From NCBI GenBank assembly GCA_016786565.1, contig JAEUVY010000072.1:28284-92283 (forward strand): DNA of 64,000 nt. Reading direction: 5' to 3'. This DNA is from Flavipsychrobacter sp. Its GTDB lineage: Bacteria > Bacteroidota > Bacteroidia > Chitinophagales > Chitinophagaceae. How positions within the stretch are numbered: position 1 is the stretch's first letter; every line of letters starts with the position of its first letter. The notes below the pieces were generated by a model. That model had not been told where the DNA came from. It did not search any database and worked only from the letters and a program-made list of their open reading frames with translations. The position numbers were made by a program, and so were the translations under genes. Below are positions 28,195 to 37,000 of this stretch, one piece after another.

Positions 28195-28917
28195 ATGAGA
28201 ATTGCACTGATCGGATACGGCAAGATGGGTAAGGCGATCGAAGAGATCGCCATTGGTCGCGGGCACGAGGTGGTATTGAAGATCACAAGTGCCAACCGTG
28301 GCGATATGACTGCGGCTAACCTGGCGCAGGCCGATGTGGCCATAGAATTCACAGGTCCGCATGCTGCATGGGCAAACGTAAAAGACTGTCTCGAGGCCGG
28401 CGTGAATGTGGTAAGTGGTTCCACGGGCTGGAATGATCACTTTGCTGATGCGAACAAATTGGCACTTGCGCAAAACAGAGGTTTCCTCCATGCATCTAAT
28501 TTCAGCGTGGGTGTCAACATTTTCTTTGAGGTAAATAAGCTTCTGGCATCTCTTATGCAGGGGCGCGACGATTATGCTGTAAAAGTGGAAGAGACACACC
28601 ACGTTCATAAAAAGGATGCACCCGGTGGTACGGCAATTACTATTGCAGAGCAGATCATTGCTCGCTTGGGCAATAAAAACTCATGGCAGTTGGATGGTGC
28701 AGACACACCCGATGCACTTCCTGTTTTTGCCCATAGGGTAGGCGAGGTGCCGGGCACACACATGGTCAGTTATAGCTCGCCTATAGACACTATTGATATT
28801 ATTCATACCGCGCACAGCCGCAAAGGGTTTGCGCATGGAGCCGTACTGGCTGCCGAGTTTCTGGCCGGCAAAACAGGAGTTTTCACGATGAAAGACGTTC
28901 TGGGGATCGCCGGTTAG
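28195..28917 (+). CDS. dapB: 4-hydroxy-tetrahydrodipicolinate reductase
   Basis: DapB reduces 4-hydroxy-tetrahydrodipicolinate with NAD(P)H in the lysine and diaminopimelate pathway that feeds peptidoglycan. The 240-residue product has the usual Bacteroidota length. It has the N-terminal Rossmann motif GYGKMGKAIE, the conserved SNFSVGVNIF segment, and the catalytic EETHHVHKKDAPGGTA motif with the active-site His and Lys. It begins 2 bases after parB and is likely translationally coupled to it. Confidence 0.95.
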   Translation: MRIALIGYGKMGKAIEEIAIGRGHEVVLKITSANRGDMTAANLAQADVAIEFTGPHAAWANVKDCLEAGVNVVSGSTGWNDHFADANKLALAQNRGFLHASNFSVGVNIFFEVNKLLASLMQGRDDYAVKVEETHHVHKKDAPGGTAITIAEQIIARLGNKNSWQLDGADTPDALPVFAHRVGEVPGTHMVSYSSPIDTIDIIHTAHSRKGFAHGAVLAAEFLAGKTGVFTMKDVLGIAG

Positions 28918-28953
28918 CGATTATTTCGTATATTTAGTTCCGTAAAAATTTAT

Positions 28954-29355
28954 ATGAATAAGACTGCGATTTACTTAGCGGCAATGGCCGTTGTTGTTTC
29001 TTTTGCTTCCTGCCGCGGAGACTCTGACATGGCCCACATGCAGCAGTTGCAGGACAGTGTTTTTGCCGCATACCCCGGAAAGGTAGGGGCAGTACACATC
29101 AACCCCGAGGGGAGGGAAAACCTGATCGTGGTACTTGGTGCGCCGGGCATGTATGACCTGCCCGAGGAGCAACGCCAAAAAGAGGCTGTGGCAGTAGGCG
29201 CAATGGCACTTCGGATATTCGGAGAAGGAAATTTCCTCAAAACAGGCAGGCTTGTATTTACAAAAGACGTGCGTAATACCCTCGATGCCCCGGCCGATGG
29301 ATTGACAAGCGATATGAAAATCGACAGTCTGAAAACGGCCGCCGGTACCAAATAA
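28954..29355 (+). CDS. Small predicted lipoprotein, function unknown
   Basis: The 133-residue product has a signal peptide with a lipobox (VSFASC), so it should be a membrane-anchored lipoprotein. The mature part is soluble and mixed alpha/beta, and no domain is recognised. Related short lipoproteins occur in other Chitinophagales. It starts 36 bases after dapB and might be part of the same transcript, although a TATATTTA box lies in the gap. Confidence 0.65.
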   Translation: MNKTAIYLAAMAVVVSFASCRGDSDMAHMQQLQDSVFAAYPGKVGAVHINPEGRENLIVVLGAPGMYDLPEEQRQKEAVAVGAMALRIFGEGNFLKTGRLVFTKDVRNTLDAPADGLTSDMKIDSLKTAAGTK

Positions 29356-29551
29356 GTACCTGTCTGAGATGTATTTGTATTTCGCATAATTGAACAAATT
29401 ATATGAATATTACAATACAGGCATTGTTAAAATTTGATTTGAAATGATTAGATTTGCCTGATTATTGTTATCTGAACAAGAACCCGGTTTGTTAATTCTA
29501 TAACAATTGGGTGATGATTACTTAATACATAGGAAAAATAAAATAACGAAC
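29356..29551. other. AT-rich intergenic region before the Ig-like T9SS cargo gene
   Basis: These 196 bases hold no gene that I can support. They are AT-rich and contain several ATTTG stretches (near 29433 and 29451) that could be -7-like boxes. An in-frame ATG at 29507 would extend the next gene but gives no signal peptide. Confidence 0.4.
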
Positions 29552-31585
29552 ATGAAAAAAAGTGTTTACTTATCCAGTCTGCTGGCGTTCTGTCTCAGTC
29601 TTTTCGCTGCAAAAGCTAATGCACAGGCTCCGGTGGTAACTACAGACCCTGCAAACAGCACCATTTGTGCGCACGACACTACTTATTTCCACGTTGTAGC
29701 AACCGGTGCAACGCCTCTTTCGTTTATGTGGCAGTACTCTGATGATGCAGGTACATCATGGGACACTGTGGTTAATGGTGCCTCTTACTTCTGGGCTACA
29801 AACGACACGCTTGCTGTGATTCCATCTGTAGCAAAGAACGGATATCTGTACCGCGCTATCGTTTCAAACGGTAGCGGTATGGACACTTCAGCTTCTGCTA
29901 CACTCACTGTAGACACTGCTTTCGCTGGCGTTATCAGTGGCATGGTTCCTGTGTGTGTGGGTAGCTCCATCACGCTCACCAGCTCTGTAGCAGGTGGTTC
30001 ATGGAGCAATGTAAATCACGCCATAGACACAGTTAGCCCGTTGGGTGTTCTGGAAGGTCGCGCCTTCGGTGTTGATACCATCAAATATTCGGTAACGAAC
30101 ACGTGTGGTCTTTCTACCTCTACTGCAAATTCAAGGGTAGATACACTGGTTACTTTTTCTGTTACAACAGGTCCTACTCACGTGTGTGTAGGCAATGTGA
30201 TCACCTTGGTTAACAACAATACTATCGGAACAACTACCTGGTCTACAGCTGTAGGCAATGTAATGGTTGCTGCAAGTGGAGCTACTACAGGTGTTTCTGC
30301 AGGTTCTGATGTTGTGACGCATACTTTCTCAAACGCATGCGGTTCTATCGTTTCTACTAAATCAGTATTTGTTGAGGTGTTGCCCTCTACAGGTACTATC
30401 ACAGGTGCTACAGCTCTTTGCTCGGGTTCATGGATACACCTTACTTCTTCTGTAGGTGGTGGTGTATGGCTGAGCGGATCACCGGCAGTAGCCCCTATCG
30501 ATGCAGCTGGTTTTGTTACCGGTACTGCACAGGGCACTTCTGTTATCTCTTACTACAGGTCAAACAGTTGCGGTGCTGCATATGCAACACACACCATCAC
30601 TGTTGAGGTTCCTGCAGCAGCAATAGGCGGAAACGATAGCGTTGGTATCGATTCATTCCTTGTTCTCTCTAATACTACTCCGGGTGGTGCATGGGCATCT
30701 GCCGATACAATGATCGCTAAGTTCACAACAGGTAGCACTATCAAAGGAATTGATACAGGTGTGACAACTGTTACTTACACGGTAAGCAATACTTGCGGCA
30801 CTACTTCTGCTACTTCCCCTATGCACGTTGGTCCGTTACCTAACGCTGGTGTTATCACTGGTCCGGATACAGTATGTGTAGGTTCTACAATTTCTCTTGA
30901 TGCTTCGGTTGCCGGTGGTACATGGGTTAGCCTGCATGACACCCTTGCTACAATCGTGTTGTTCAATGACACAACCGGAAGGGTTACAGGTGTAGAACTG
31001 GGTAAAGACACAGTTGTTTATTATGTTACTACAGCATTCGGAAGGTCTTCTATCAAGAAGCCTGTTTACGTAAATGATCGCCCTGATGTAACTATCACAG
31101 GCCCTGCCTCAGTTGCACTCAGTGGTTCTTACTCTCTCGTTGGTTCTCCGGCCGGTGGCGCATGGTCTACCAGCAACATGGCAATGACTCCACTCATCGG
31201 TTATGGCTTCTTCGTTGTGATCGATACAGGTACTTCTGTATTCACTTATGTTGCAACCAATACTTGCGGATCAACTACGAAAACATTCACTGTTGAGCTT
31301 CACGGTTCAAGTTCAGGTGTGAATGGTGTAGCTGCTGAGGGTTCTTCTCTTAATGTGTTCCCTAACCCATCTCAGGGTACTCTCACTGTGAATATCTCTG
31401 GTGTTGCAAATGAGCAGGCTAAAGTGGTTATCACTAACATAGCCGGACAAACAGTAAAAGAATTTACTGCTGTTAACAACACAAATGTAAATGTGTCTCT
31501 GAATGAGCCTGCCGGTGTATACCTGCTGACAGCAATTGCTGCTGACGGTAGCAGGCACACTGCAAGGATCACGATAGCAGACTAA
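29552..31585 (+). CDS. Secreted T9SS type A protein with Ig-like repeats
   Basis: This 677-residue protein has a signal peptide (ending ANAQ), about six beta-sandwich repeats of roughly 85 residues and a type A sorting domain (LNVFPNPSQGTLTVNISGV ... GVYLLTAI). Each repeat has the pattern VCVGSxITLxSSVAGGxW followed by SxxAxIDxxGxVxGxxxGxxxIxY, seen in Bacteroidota Ig-like surface proteins. Codons are strongly biased to T- and C-ending forms, which suggests high expression. The start at 29552 is chosen for the signal peptide. A strong terminator follows. It is probably an adhesin or a matrix component; that role is an inference. Confidence 0.88.
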   Translation: MKKSVYLSSLLAFCLSLFAAKANAQAPVVTTDPANSTICAHDTTYFHVVATGATPLSFMWQYSDDAGTSWDTVVNGASYFWATNDTLAVIPSVAKNGYLYRAIVSNGSGMDTSASATLTVDTAFAGVISGMVPVCVGSSITLTSSVAGGSWSNVNHAIDTVSPLGVLEGRAFGVDTIKYSVTNTCGLSTSTANSRVDTLVTFSVTTGPTHVCVGNVITLVNNNTIGTTTWSTAVGNVMVAASGATTGVSAGSDVVTHTFSNACGSIVSTKSVFVEVLPSTGTITGATALCSGSWIHLTSSVGGGVWLSGSPAVAPIDAAGFVTGTAQGTSVISYYRSNSCGAAYATHTITVEVPAAAIGGNDSVGIDSFLVLSNTTPGGAWASADTMIAKFTTGSTIKGIDTGVTTVTYTVSNTCGTTSATSPMHVGPLPNAGVITGPDTVCVGSTISLDASVAGGTWVSLHDTLATIVLFNDTTGRVTGVELGKDTVVYYVTTAFGRSSIKKPVYVNDRPDVTITGPASVALSGSYSLVGSPAGGAWSTSNMAMTPLIGYGFFVVIDTGTSVFTYVATNTCGSTTKTFTVELHGSSSGVNGVAAEGSSLNVFPNPSQGTLTVNISGVANEQAKVVITNIAGQTVKEFTAVNNTNVNVSLNEPAGVYLLTAIAADGSRHTARITIAD

Positions 31586-31603
31586 TTGAAATAAGTCTTT
31601 GGT

Positions 31604-31635
31604 AAAAGCCGGCAACAACCTTGCCGGCTTTTTTT
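31604..31635 (+). terminator. Rho-independent terminator after the Ig-like T9SS protein
   Basis: A 12-bp stem (AAAAGCCGGCAA with TTGCCGGCTTTT) encloses a 5-base loop and runs into T's. It overlaps the open frame upstream of the next gene, which supports a later start for that gene. Confidence 0.9.
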
Positions 31636-31687
31636 ATGCACAGAAGGGTGTTGCGGGTGTCACCACCGTTTAATACATTTGTTTGTA

Positions 31688-31695
31688 TAGCTTTC
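31688..31695 (+). promoter_or_regulatory. -7-like box for the TMTC-like gene
   Basis: TAGCTTTC is a near match to TAnnTTTG and ends 3 bases before the GTG start. It lies after the terminator of the previous gene. Confidence 0.4.
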
Positions 31696-31698
31696 GAC

Positions 31699-33411
31699 GT
31701 GAGCAAGAATAGAAATAAACAGCCGGGGGGCATTGACCAAAATACCCAACGCACAGCTACTGCTGATGCAGGTGGAGGATTTCGTATTCCATACCCTGTT
31801 TTTCTGCTTGTGGCTGCTGTCTTGCTGGTATATCTGCCCTCATTGTCGCTGGGTTTTACCGAGTTGGATGATACCATATTCATTAAAGAATTCAGAGCGT
31901 TTAATGAGGATACCTCCAATCTGATTGCGGCATTTTCACGGGGATTATTCGACGCGGTGAAAGATCCCTACTATCGTCCGCTTTTCTCCGATGCGATGAT
32001 CCTCAATTACCAGGTGAGTGGTGAGGAGCCTTTCGGATATCACCTGGTGAATGTATTGCTGCATATGGGCGTAGTCGTAATGCTATACAGACTACTGCTG
32101 CGTCTCGGAGTAACGGTTACCAATTCATTTTATCTCTCTGTCATCTTCGCGGTTCACCCGGTACTTACTCAGGCAGTAACGTGGATACCTGGACGAAATG
32201 ATACACTGCTGGCGCTATTTGTTGTGCCGTTCTTGTCTCAGTCACTTATGTATGCTGAATCGGGCAAAGCGAAGTCGCTGCTGCTGTCGGGACTCTTGCT
32301 TTTGCTGGCTTTCTTCACCAAGGAGACAGCTGTATTTGCTGCACCTGCCGCTTTCTTCTTGTTGGTGCTTTACAAAGGTGTGCGCTGGAATGATAAGAAT
32401 ATGCTGGTTCAGTATGGTGTGTGGGCCTGTTGTTTTCTGGTGTGGTATGCGGCAAGGTCGGCCGCAACTATTCAGGCGTCGGGCATAGGTTCTGCTGCCG
32501 GTTTCAGCGACATGCTGCATCGTTTACCGGTTATCATCCAGTATATAGGAAAGATCATGTTGCCGGTAAATCAAAGCGTGTTTCCCACTCAGGAAGATAC
32601 CGTTGTGTATTTTGGTTTGATGGGTATCGCTCTGCTGGGGGCTCTTATTGCACTTTCTTCAAATCGTAGTACTGATTCATTCAAGGCACTGGCGGGAGCG
32701 TTTGGTATCTTCTTGTTGTTCCTGATGCCTGCATTGCTGGTGCCAGCTGCACTCAACCAACAGACGTTCGAACACAGGCTCTATCTGCCGGCTATCGGCA
32801 TTGTGTTGGCATTGCCGCATACCGCCTTGCTCAATAACAGATTTTCTGAGAAGCAGCGCGCCATGGTGATAGGTGTGTTGTGTGGTGTTTTGGCGCTGCT
32901 GAATGTGCGGCACCAGCACAATTTCTCCGACCCCCTCACATTCTGGACGAGTGCCGCAGAGACATCGCCCAATTCGGCCTATGCCAATATGATGCTGGCA
33001 GCACGTCTTGACAAGACGGAGCACGTTCGTTCAGAGCAGTTGTTCCGCAAGGCATATAAGCTGAATCCCAAAGAGAAATACCTCAACTTCTACATGGCTG
33101 AGATGTTGCAACGAAAGGATTCTGTGATGGCATCTGAAGCCTATTTGCTGGAGGAGAAAAAGATATCAGACTATGTTCAGTGCGATTTTCTGCTTGCCCG
33201 TGTAGCGATGGAGAAAAAGGATCTGAAGGCATCAATAGGTTATCTGGAACGCTACCTGCAGCGCGATCCCTACAATCCAATGGCACACAACAATCTGTTG
33301 CTTTTGTATGTGGACACCCAACAACCCGACAAAGCAAGGAATCTGATAAGAAGTATGCAGCAGAAAGGCATGGAGGTGCCCGCGCCACTTAGGGCTAAGT
33401 TGGGTATGTGA
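31699..33411 (+). CDS. TMTC-like polytopic glycosyltransferase with C-terminal TPRs
   Basis: This membrane protein has about ten hydrophobic segments and then TPR repeats (about 430-560). The first extracytoplasmic loop carries the acidic pair TELDDTIFI, and then YYRPLFSDAMILNYQ and PFGYHLVNVLLH. The next loop has WIPGRNDTLLA, and KETAVFA follows. These match the PMT/TMTC family, which transfers mannose to proteins in eukaryotes. The bacterial substrate is unknown; surface proteins are a guess. I chose the GTG at 31699 (570 residues), because the longer frame starts inside a terminator. It is convergent with the EEP nuclease gene. Confidence 0.72.
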   Translation: MSKNRNKQPGGIDQNTQRTATADAGGGFRIPYPVFLLVAAVLLVYLPSLSLGFTELDDTIFIKEFRAFNEDTSNLIAAFSRGLFDAVKDPYYRPLFSDAMILNYQVSGEEPFGYHLVNVLLHMGVVVMLYRLLLRLGVTVTNSFYLSVIFAVHPVLTQAVTWIPGRNDTLLALFVVPFLSQSLMYAESGKAKSLLLSGLLLLLAFFTKETAVFAAPAAFFLLVLYKGVRWNDKNMLVQYGVWACCFLVWYAARSAATIQASGIGSAAGFSDMLHRLPVIIQYIGKIMLPVNQSVFPTQEDTVVYFGLMGIALLGALIALSSNRSTDSFKALAGAFGIFLLFLMPALLVPAALNQQTFEHRLYLPAIGIVLALPHTALLNNRFSEKQRAMVIGVLCGVLALLNVRHQHNFSDPLTFWTSAAETSPNSAYANMMLAARLDKTEHVRSEQLFRKAYKLNPKEKYLNFYMAEMLQRKDSVMASEAYLLEEKKISDYVQCDFLLARVAMEKKDLKASIGYLERYLQRDPYNPMAHNNLLLLYVDTQQPDKARNLIRSMQQKGMEVPAPLRAKLGM

Positions 33412-33421
33412 TATACAGCGG

Positions 33422-34135
33422 TCAAATAACTAAAGTTGCCTTAACTGGCATGTGGTCGCTGATCTTGATCCAGGTCTCTGTTTCCCCGATCTCTATCGTT
33501 GAGTCACTTGCTGAAAGAATTGACTCGTTGGCAAAAATATAGTCAATGTGGTATGGCTTGAGCAGGTTTTTCTGAAGAAAGAACGTGGGGCTCAATTCTT
33601 TGCCAGGCACTTCATTCCGAATGTGGTGATAGGCGCTCACAATACCCATCTCACGCAATTCACGAGTGACGTCACTATGGTTCCAGTTTCGTGCTCGTGT
33701 GTCCCAGATAGGGTTGCTGTTAAGGTCGCCGGCTATTATTGAATCCGACAACTTGCCTTTATGGCGCAGCAGAAATTGCCATAGTTGTCCGATATAACTG
33801 TAGGTGGGCATCTTCGCTCCATGACACCAGGCTGCAACAAAGTTTCTTCTGTTTGAGAATTTGAATGGAATAAAATACTCTAGCCCTGTTACATCCCAAT
33901 CTAGAAGCTCGATAGAATGACCTGCAGGACTAAAAACTCCAAGCCCCTTGTGGTGATTTGTACCTATCCATAAATGGTTTTGGCCCCACTCCTTATAACC
34001 TTCATTTTTTGTCGTCAGTGGATTCTCACATTCCTGAATTATGTAGAGGTCGGCGTCAAGTTTGGTGATCTCTTCATATTTCTCTCTGAACTTTCCATTG
34101 CAATTCCAGGTAACAATTTTGAGTTTTTGAGACAT
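33422..34135 (-). CDS. Endonuclease/exonuclease/phosphatase (EEP) family protein
   Basis: The 237-residue cytoplasmic protein has the EEP fold with its metal and catalytic motifs: TWNCNG at the N-terminus, IIQECE (metal-binding Glu), AGDLNSNP (Asp/Asn pair) and the terminal SDHMPVKA (Asp-His). It could be a DNA repair nuclease or a phosphatase; there is no signal peptide. Its codons look more A/T-ending than those of its neighbours, which may point to transfer, but I could not measure this. It follows the monooxygenase gene with a 10-base gap on the same strand. Confidence 0.8.
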   Translation of the reverse strand: MSQKLKIVTWNCNGKFREKYEEITKLDADLYIIQECENPLTTKNEGYKEWGQNHLWIGTNHHKGLGVFSPAGHSIELLDWDVTGLEYFIPFKFSNRRNFVAAWCHGAKMPTYSYIGQLWQFLLRHKGKLSDSIIAGDLNSNPIWDTRARNWNHSDVTRELREMGIVSAYHHIRNEVPGKELSPTFFLQKNLLKPYHIDYIFANESILSASDSTIEIGETETWIKISDHMPVKATLVI

Positions 34136-34145
34136 AGTGAATGAT

Positions 34146-34442
34146 TTACGCTACATCATATCGCTGTTCTACACTCCATGCCTGAGGCGGAGCTGCAAAC
34201 ATAGCCTTCGTGAGCCCCCAGGTTTCTTTGAAGAATTCCGAAAAACGGTAATGGTCCAATGCGCTCTCAGACTCCCAATGGCTGTACGTGAAGAAAATCT
34301 CAGGTTGCTTTTTGTCCTGCCATAACTCCAGGTGGGTGCAACCATCAAAATGACGGATACGATCCTTTCGTTCGTTGAACATCGCTACAAATTCATCTGT
34401 TTTGTCGGCCCTGAAGGTCATTTGGACTATACGTACTATCAT
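34146..34442 (-). CDS. Antibiotic biosynthesis monooxygenase (ABM) family protein
   Basis: This 98-residue dimeric alpha-beta barrel protein has the ABM pattern: a first strand MIVRIVQMTFR, the region CTHLELWQDKKQPEIFFTYS and HWESESALDHYRFSEFF. Such proteins oxidise aromatic compounds, degrade haem or are of unknown role, and no specific substrate can be assigned. Its ATG overlaps the stop of the upstream adenosyltransferase gene by 4 bases (ATGA), so the two are translationally coupled. Confidence 0.85.
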   Translation of the reverse strand: MIVRIVQMTFRADKTDEFVAMFNERKDRIRHFDGCTHLELWQDKKQPEIFFTYSHWESESALDHYRFSEFFKETWGLTKAMFAAPPQAWSVEQRYDVA

Positions 34443-35218
34443 TCAAATCTTATTTTAAGGTAATTATTCTGGCCTCCCGTTCTTAGTCCGAAGAGGCTGG
34501 CGGCGCTGCCCTGATTCACGCATATCTCCAGCAGACCGTTTCTGTTGAACCGGCACAATAGCTCTCCGGGCGGAACATCGTTATAACTGTCAGAAATGGT
34601 ATTCAATTCCGTTACGTGCATTATATCCAGCCGGAATCGGTTTCCTGGGCTCATTTTTTCGAGGTATCCACGGTGCAAATTGGTAACTGCATTTCCAAAG
34701 TGATCTACATACTGCACCTCCACATCATATTCCCCCGGCGTCTCTTCTTTCCATTTTTCGGTCTTTTCCAGAACCGAAAGGCGAATGGAAGGCAGTTGGT
34801 CAACGCTACCGTCTGCGATCATAGAAACACACCTTGCTGCTGCCGACAGCCAGTCTGCAAATGAATTCCCGGCCTGCAATTCAAAAGAAAGCCTGCCGTC
34901 AAGCTCTTCCGTCAACAAGGCCGCTGGAAGGATCCCATTGTCGGGTGCAATAAAATAATGCCCGTCGTGATAGGCGCATACCAATCGCGGAACTGAGTCG
35001 TGATACACATCTACCAGAACAAGATGCGCCGTGCCCGGCGCGAAATGCTGATACGAAGACCGCAGCACATAGCTTGCCACGTCCTTTCGGAAGGGTTGTA
35101 TCTCATGGCTCACATCAATAATTCGGGTGTCAGGCAGTGCCGACAGAAGAACGCCTCGGGTCATGCCGGCCGAAGCGTCATGCGCTCCGAAATCTGATAT
35201 AATTGTTACGATCGCCAA
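34439..35218 (-). CDS. SAM hydroxide adenosyltransferase (DUF62 / SAM-dependent halogenase fold)
   Basis: The 259-residue product belongs to the DUF62 family, which hydrolyses SAM to adenosine and methionine and is structurally related to SAM fluorinase. Visible landmarks are TIISDFGAHDASAGMTRG at the N-terminus, IIDVSHEIQPF, FIAPDNGILPAAL, and the C-terminal QYVDHFGNAVTNL. The central VVDPGVG region of the family reads VLVDVYHDSVPR here. The start is TTG at 35218; no ATG lies between it and the -7 box at 35236-35243. It is the first gene of an operon with the ABM and EEP genes. Confidence 0.85.
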   Translation of the reverse strand: MAIVTIISDFGAHDASAGMTRGVLLSALPDTRIIDVSHEIQPFRKDVASYVLRSSYQHFAPGTAHLVLVDVYHDSVPRLVCAYHDGHYFIAPDNGILPAALLTEELDGRLSFELQAGNSFADWLSAAARCVSMIADGSVDQLPSIRLSVLEKTEKWKEETPGEYDVEVQYVDHFGNAVTNLHRGYLEKMSPGNRFRLDIMHVTELNTISDSYNDVPPGELLCRFNRNGLLEICVNQGSAASLFGLRTGGQNNYLKIRFE

Positions 35219-35235
35219 TACAAATGAGTCTGTAA

Positions 35236-35243
35236 CAAAAGTA
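35236..35243 (-). promoter_or_regulatory. -7 box for the SAM hydroxide adenosyltransferase operon
   Basis: The minus strand reads TACTTTTG, a full match to TAnnTTTG, 17 bases before the TTG start. The predicted leader is about 13 bases. Confidence 0.45.
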
Positions 35244-35314
35244 CGATACAGCCGGTGTATTTATTAGTGAATACAGGCGTAAGTTTGCTGTGCGGCAACG
35301 ACCGCTACTTTACT

Positions 35315-35893
35315 ATGGAATTGGTGATCGCATCAAACAATAAGGGAAAGATCCGCGAGATAAAGGAAATGTTGCACCAGGTGCAGTTACTTTCTCTTCA
35401 GGACATCGGCTTTACAGACGATACACCCGAGCCATGGCACACATTTGAAGAAAATGCGCACGCCAAGGCAAAGGCAGTATATGATTTCTGCGGTAAGAGT
35501 GTATTTGCCGATGACAGCGGCATTTGTGTGCCCCACCTTGGAGGTGCGCCCGGTATAGACAGCGCTCACTATTCTGGTACGCGCGACGATGAGGCCAACC
35601 TGCAGCATCTGTTGCATAACATGAACGGCGTTACAGACAGGGCGGCTTACTACAAGGCTGTGATCTGCCTGATATGGAATGGCGAGGTCCATTATTTCGA
35701 GGGCATTTGCGAGGGTGCACTTTTGCAGCATAAACGAGGCAACGGTGGTTTTGGGTATGATCCCATATTTGTGCCGGCCGGTTACGAACAGACTTTCGCA
35801 GAGTTGTCGCCGGAGGTAAAGAACGCAATCAGCCACCGGGGCAAAGCAGTGCGAAAGATGGTTGAATTTATAAACGGAAGGATCAACGGCTGA
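35315..35893 (+). CDS. rdgB: Non-canonical purine NTP pyrophosphatase (RdgB/HAM1)
   Basis: RdgB removes dITP, XTP and similar bases from the nucleotide pool. The 192-residue product has the family's length, the start MELVIASNNKGKIREI, the catalytic FADDSGICVPHLGGAPGIDSA block, the GNGGFGYDPIFVP substrate loop, and the SHRGKAV C-terminal motif. The frame is open back to 35255 but the ATG at 35315 is the family start. A TTTG at 35284-35287 and a TACTTTAC box at 35306-35313 could be its promoter, although they crowd the start. The next gene begins 1 base after its stop. Confidence 0.94.
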   Translation: MELVIASNNKGKIREIKEMLHQVQLLSLQDIGFTDDTPEPWHTFEENAHAKAKAVYDFCGKSVFADDSGICVPHLGGAPGIDSAHYSGTRDDEANLQHLLHNMNGVTDRAAYYKAVICLIWNGEVHYFEGICEGALLQHKRGNGGFGYDPIFVPAGYEQTFAELSPEVKNAISHRGKAVRKMVEFINGRING

Positions 35894-35894
35894 T

Positions 35895-36896
35895 ATGAAA
35901 TTTTCAATAGGGGATAAGGTAGTGCTGAAGCGCACAGGAGAAGAGGGACGTGTCACTGCCTTCATCGACAAACAACTCATAGAAGTAGAGGTGAATGGTA
36001 CAGCGTTTCCTGTTTACCTTGAAGAGGTCGACCATCCCTATCTCCGTTGGTTCACCGAAAAGACTGTGGTGAAAAAGAAACCGCTGCCGGCCGAGCAGGT
36101 CCCAGTAGAGAAGCCGCTGGCGCGTCCGCAACGGTTGGCACGTGGTGTTTACCTCTCCTTTATTCCGGTTTTTCGTACCGTGGATATGGAAGAGATGGCA
36201 ACCCAAGTGAAGGTCTATCTGCTCAATGAATTGCCTGTAAACGTGAAGTTCCGGTACGATGTTCGTGTGAAAGAGAGTAGCGTGTTCCTGCATGAGGGTT
36301 CCCTCCACGCTTTTGGCAATCTTTATCTCCATACAATAGAGTATCAGGATATGAACGATCAGCCTCGATTCAACTGGGAGCTTATTGATGTTCAAAATGA
36401 AGAAAACGGTGCGGAGGCCGGAACCCTCCGCATAAAACCTGCAAAGTTATTCGGGCACATTTCCGATGTCCTTGCAGGAAAGAGCCCATCTTTCGACTAT
36501 TGTCTGATAGATAGCTTCGGTCCCAAAAAAGAAGAACCACAGCCGGTAAGTACACCCGTTGTCCGTCGCTCGGTAGCGGAGCCGGTAACAACGCGCAACA
36601 TTGAAAGTCCGCTGCACGAGCTTGATCTGCATATAGAGCAACTGGTAAGTAACACCCGCGGTCTCACCAATGCCGAGATCATACAGATACAACTTACCAC
36701 CTTACAGCGTTATGTTCATTTGGCCATTGTACACAGGCAAGAGCGTATGGTGGTGATACATGGCCTCGGGAAGGGCAAGCTGCGCGACGAAGTGCACGCG
36801 GCACTGAAAAAAGTACCCGAAGTAGCCCGCTACAAAAACGAATGGAGCGGTAAGTATGGCTTTGGTGCCACCGAGATATGGTTCCGGTACGTATAG
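35895..36896 (+). CDS. DUF2027 and Smr-domain protein
   Basis: This 333-residue protein has an N-terminal KOW-like barrel (FSIGDKVVLKRTGEEGRVTAF), a central DUF2027 beta sandwich (about 85-215), a proline-rich linker, and a C-terminal Smr domain. The Smr domain starts at the ELDLHIEQL motif, continues with the HGLGKGKLRDEVHAAL loop, and ends in the FGATEIWFRYV strand. Smr domains act as endonucleases or bind nucleic acids, notably in ribosome rescue and MutS2. The role of this Bacteroidota-specific arrangement is unclear. It starts one base after rdgB, so the two are co-translated. Confidence 0.87.
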   Translation: MKFSIGDKVVLKRTGEEGRVTAFIDKQLIEVEVNGTAFPVYLEEVDHPYLRWFTEKTVVKKKPLPAEQVPVEKPLARPQRLARGVYLSFIPVFRTVDMEEMATQVKVYLLNELPVNVKFRYDVRVKESSVFLHEGSLHAFGNLYLHTIEYQDMNDQPRFNWELIDVQNEENGAEAGTLRIKPAKLFGHISDVLAGKSPSFDYCLIDSFGPKKEEPQPVSTPVVRRSVAEPVTTRNIESPLHELDLHIEQLVSNTRGLTNAEIIQIQLTTLQRYVHLAIVHRQERMVVIHGLGKGKLRDEVHAALKKVPEVARYKNEWSGKYGFGATEIWFRYV

Positions 36897-37000
36897 GAAG
36901 TAACTCCTTTGTTCTGTGAAGATTTATGGTCGTTGGCCGGTTCGCTCATTGGGTTTTAATGTCGTACTTTCGGAGTAATAAATTAAATCTGTGATCTGTT

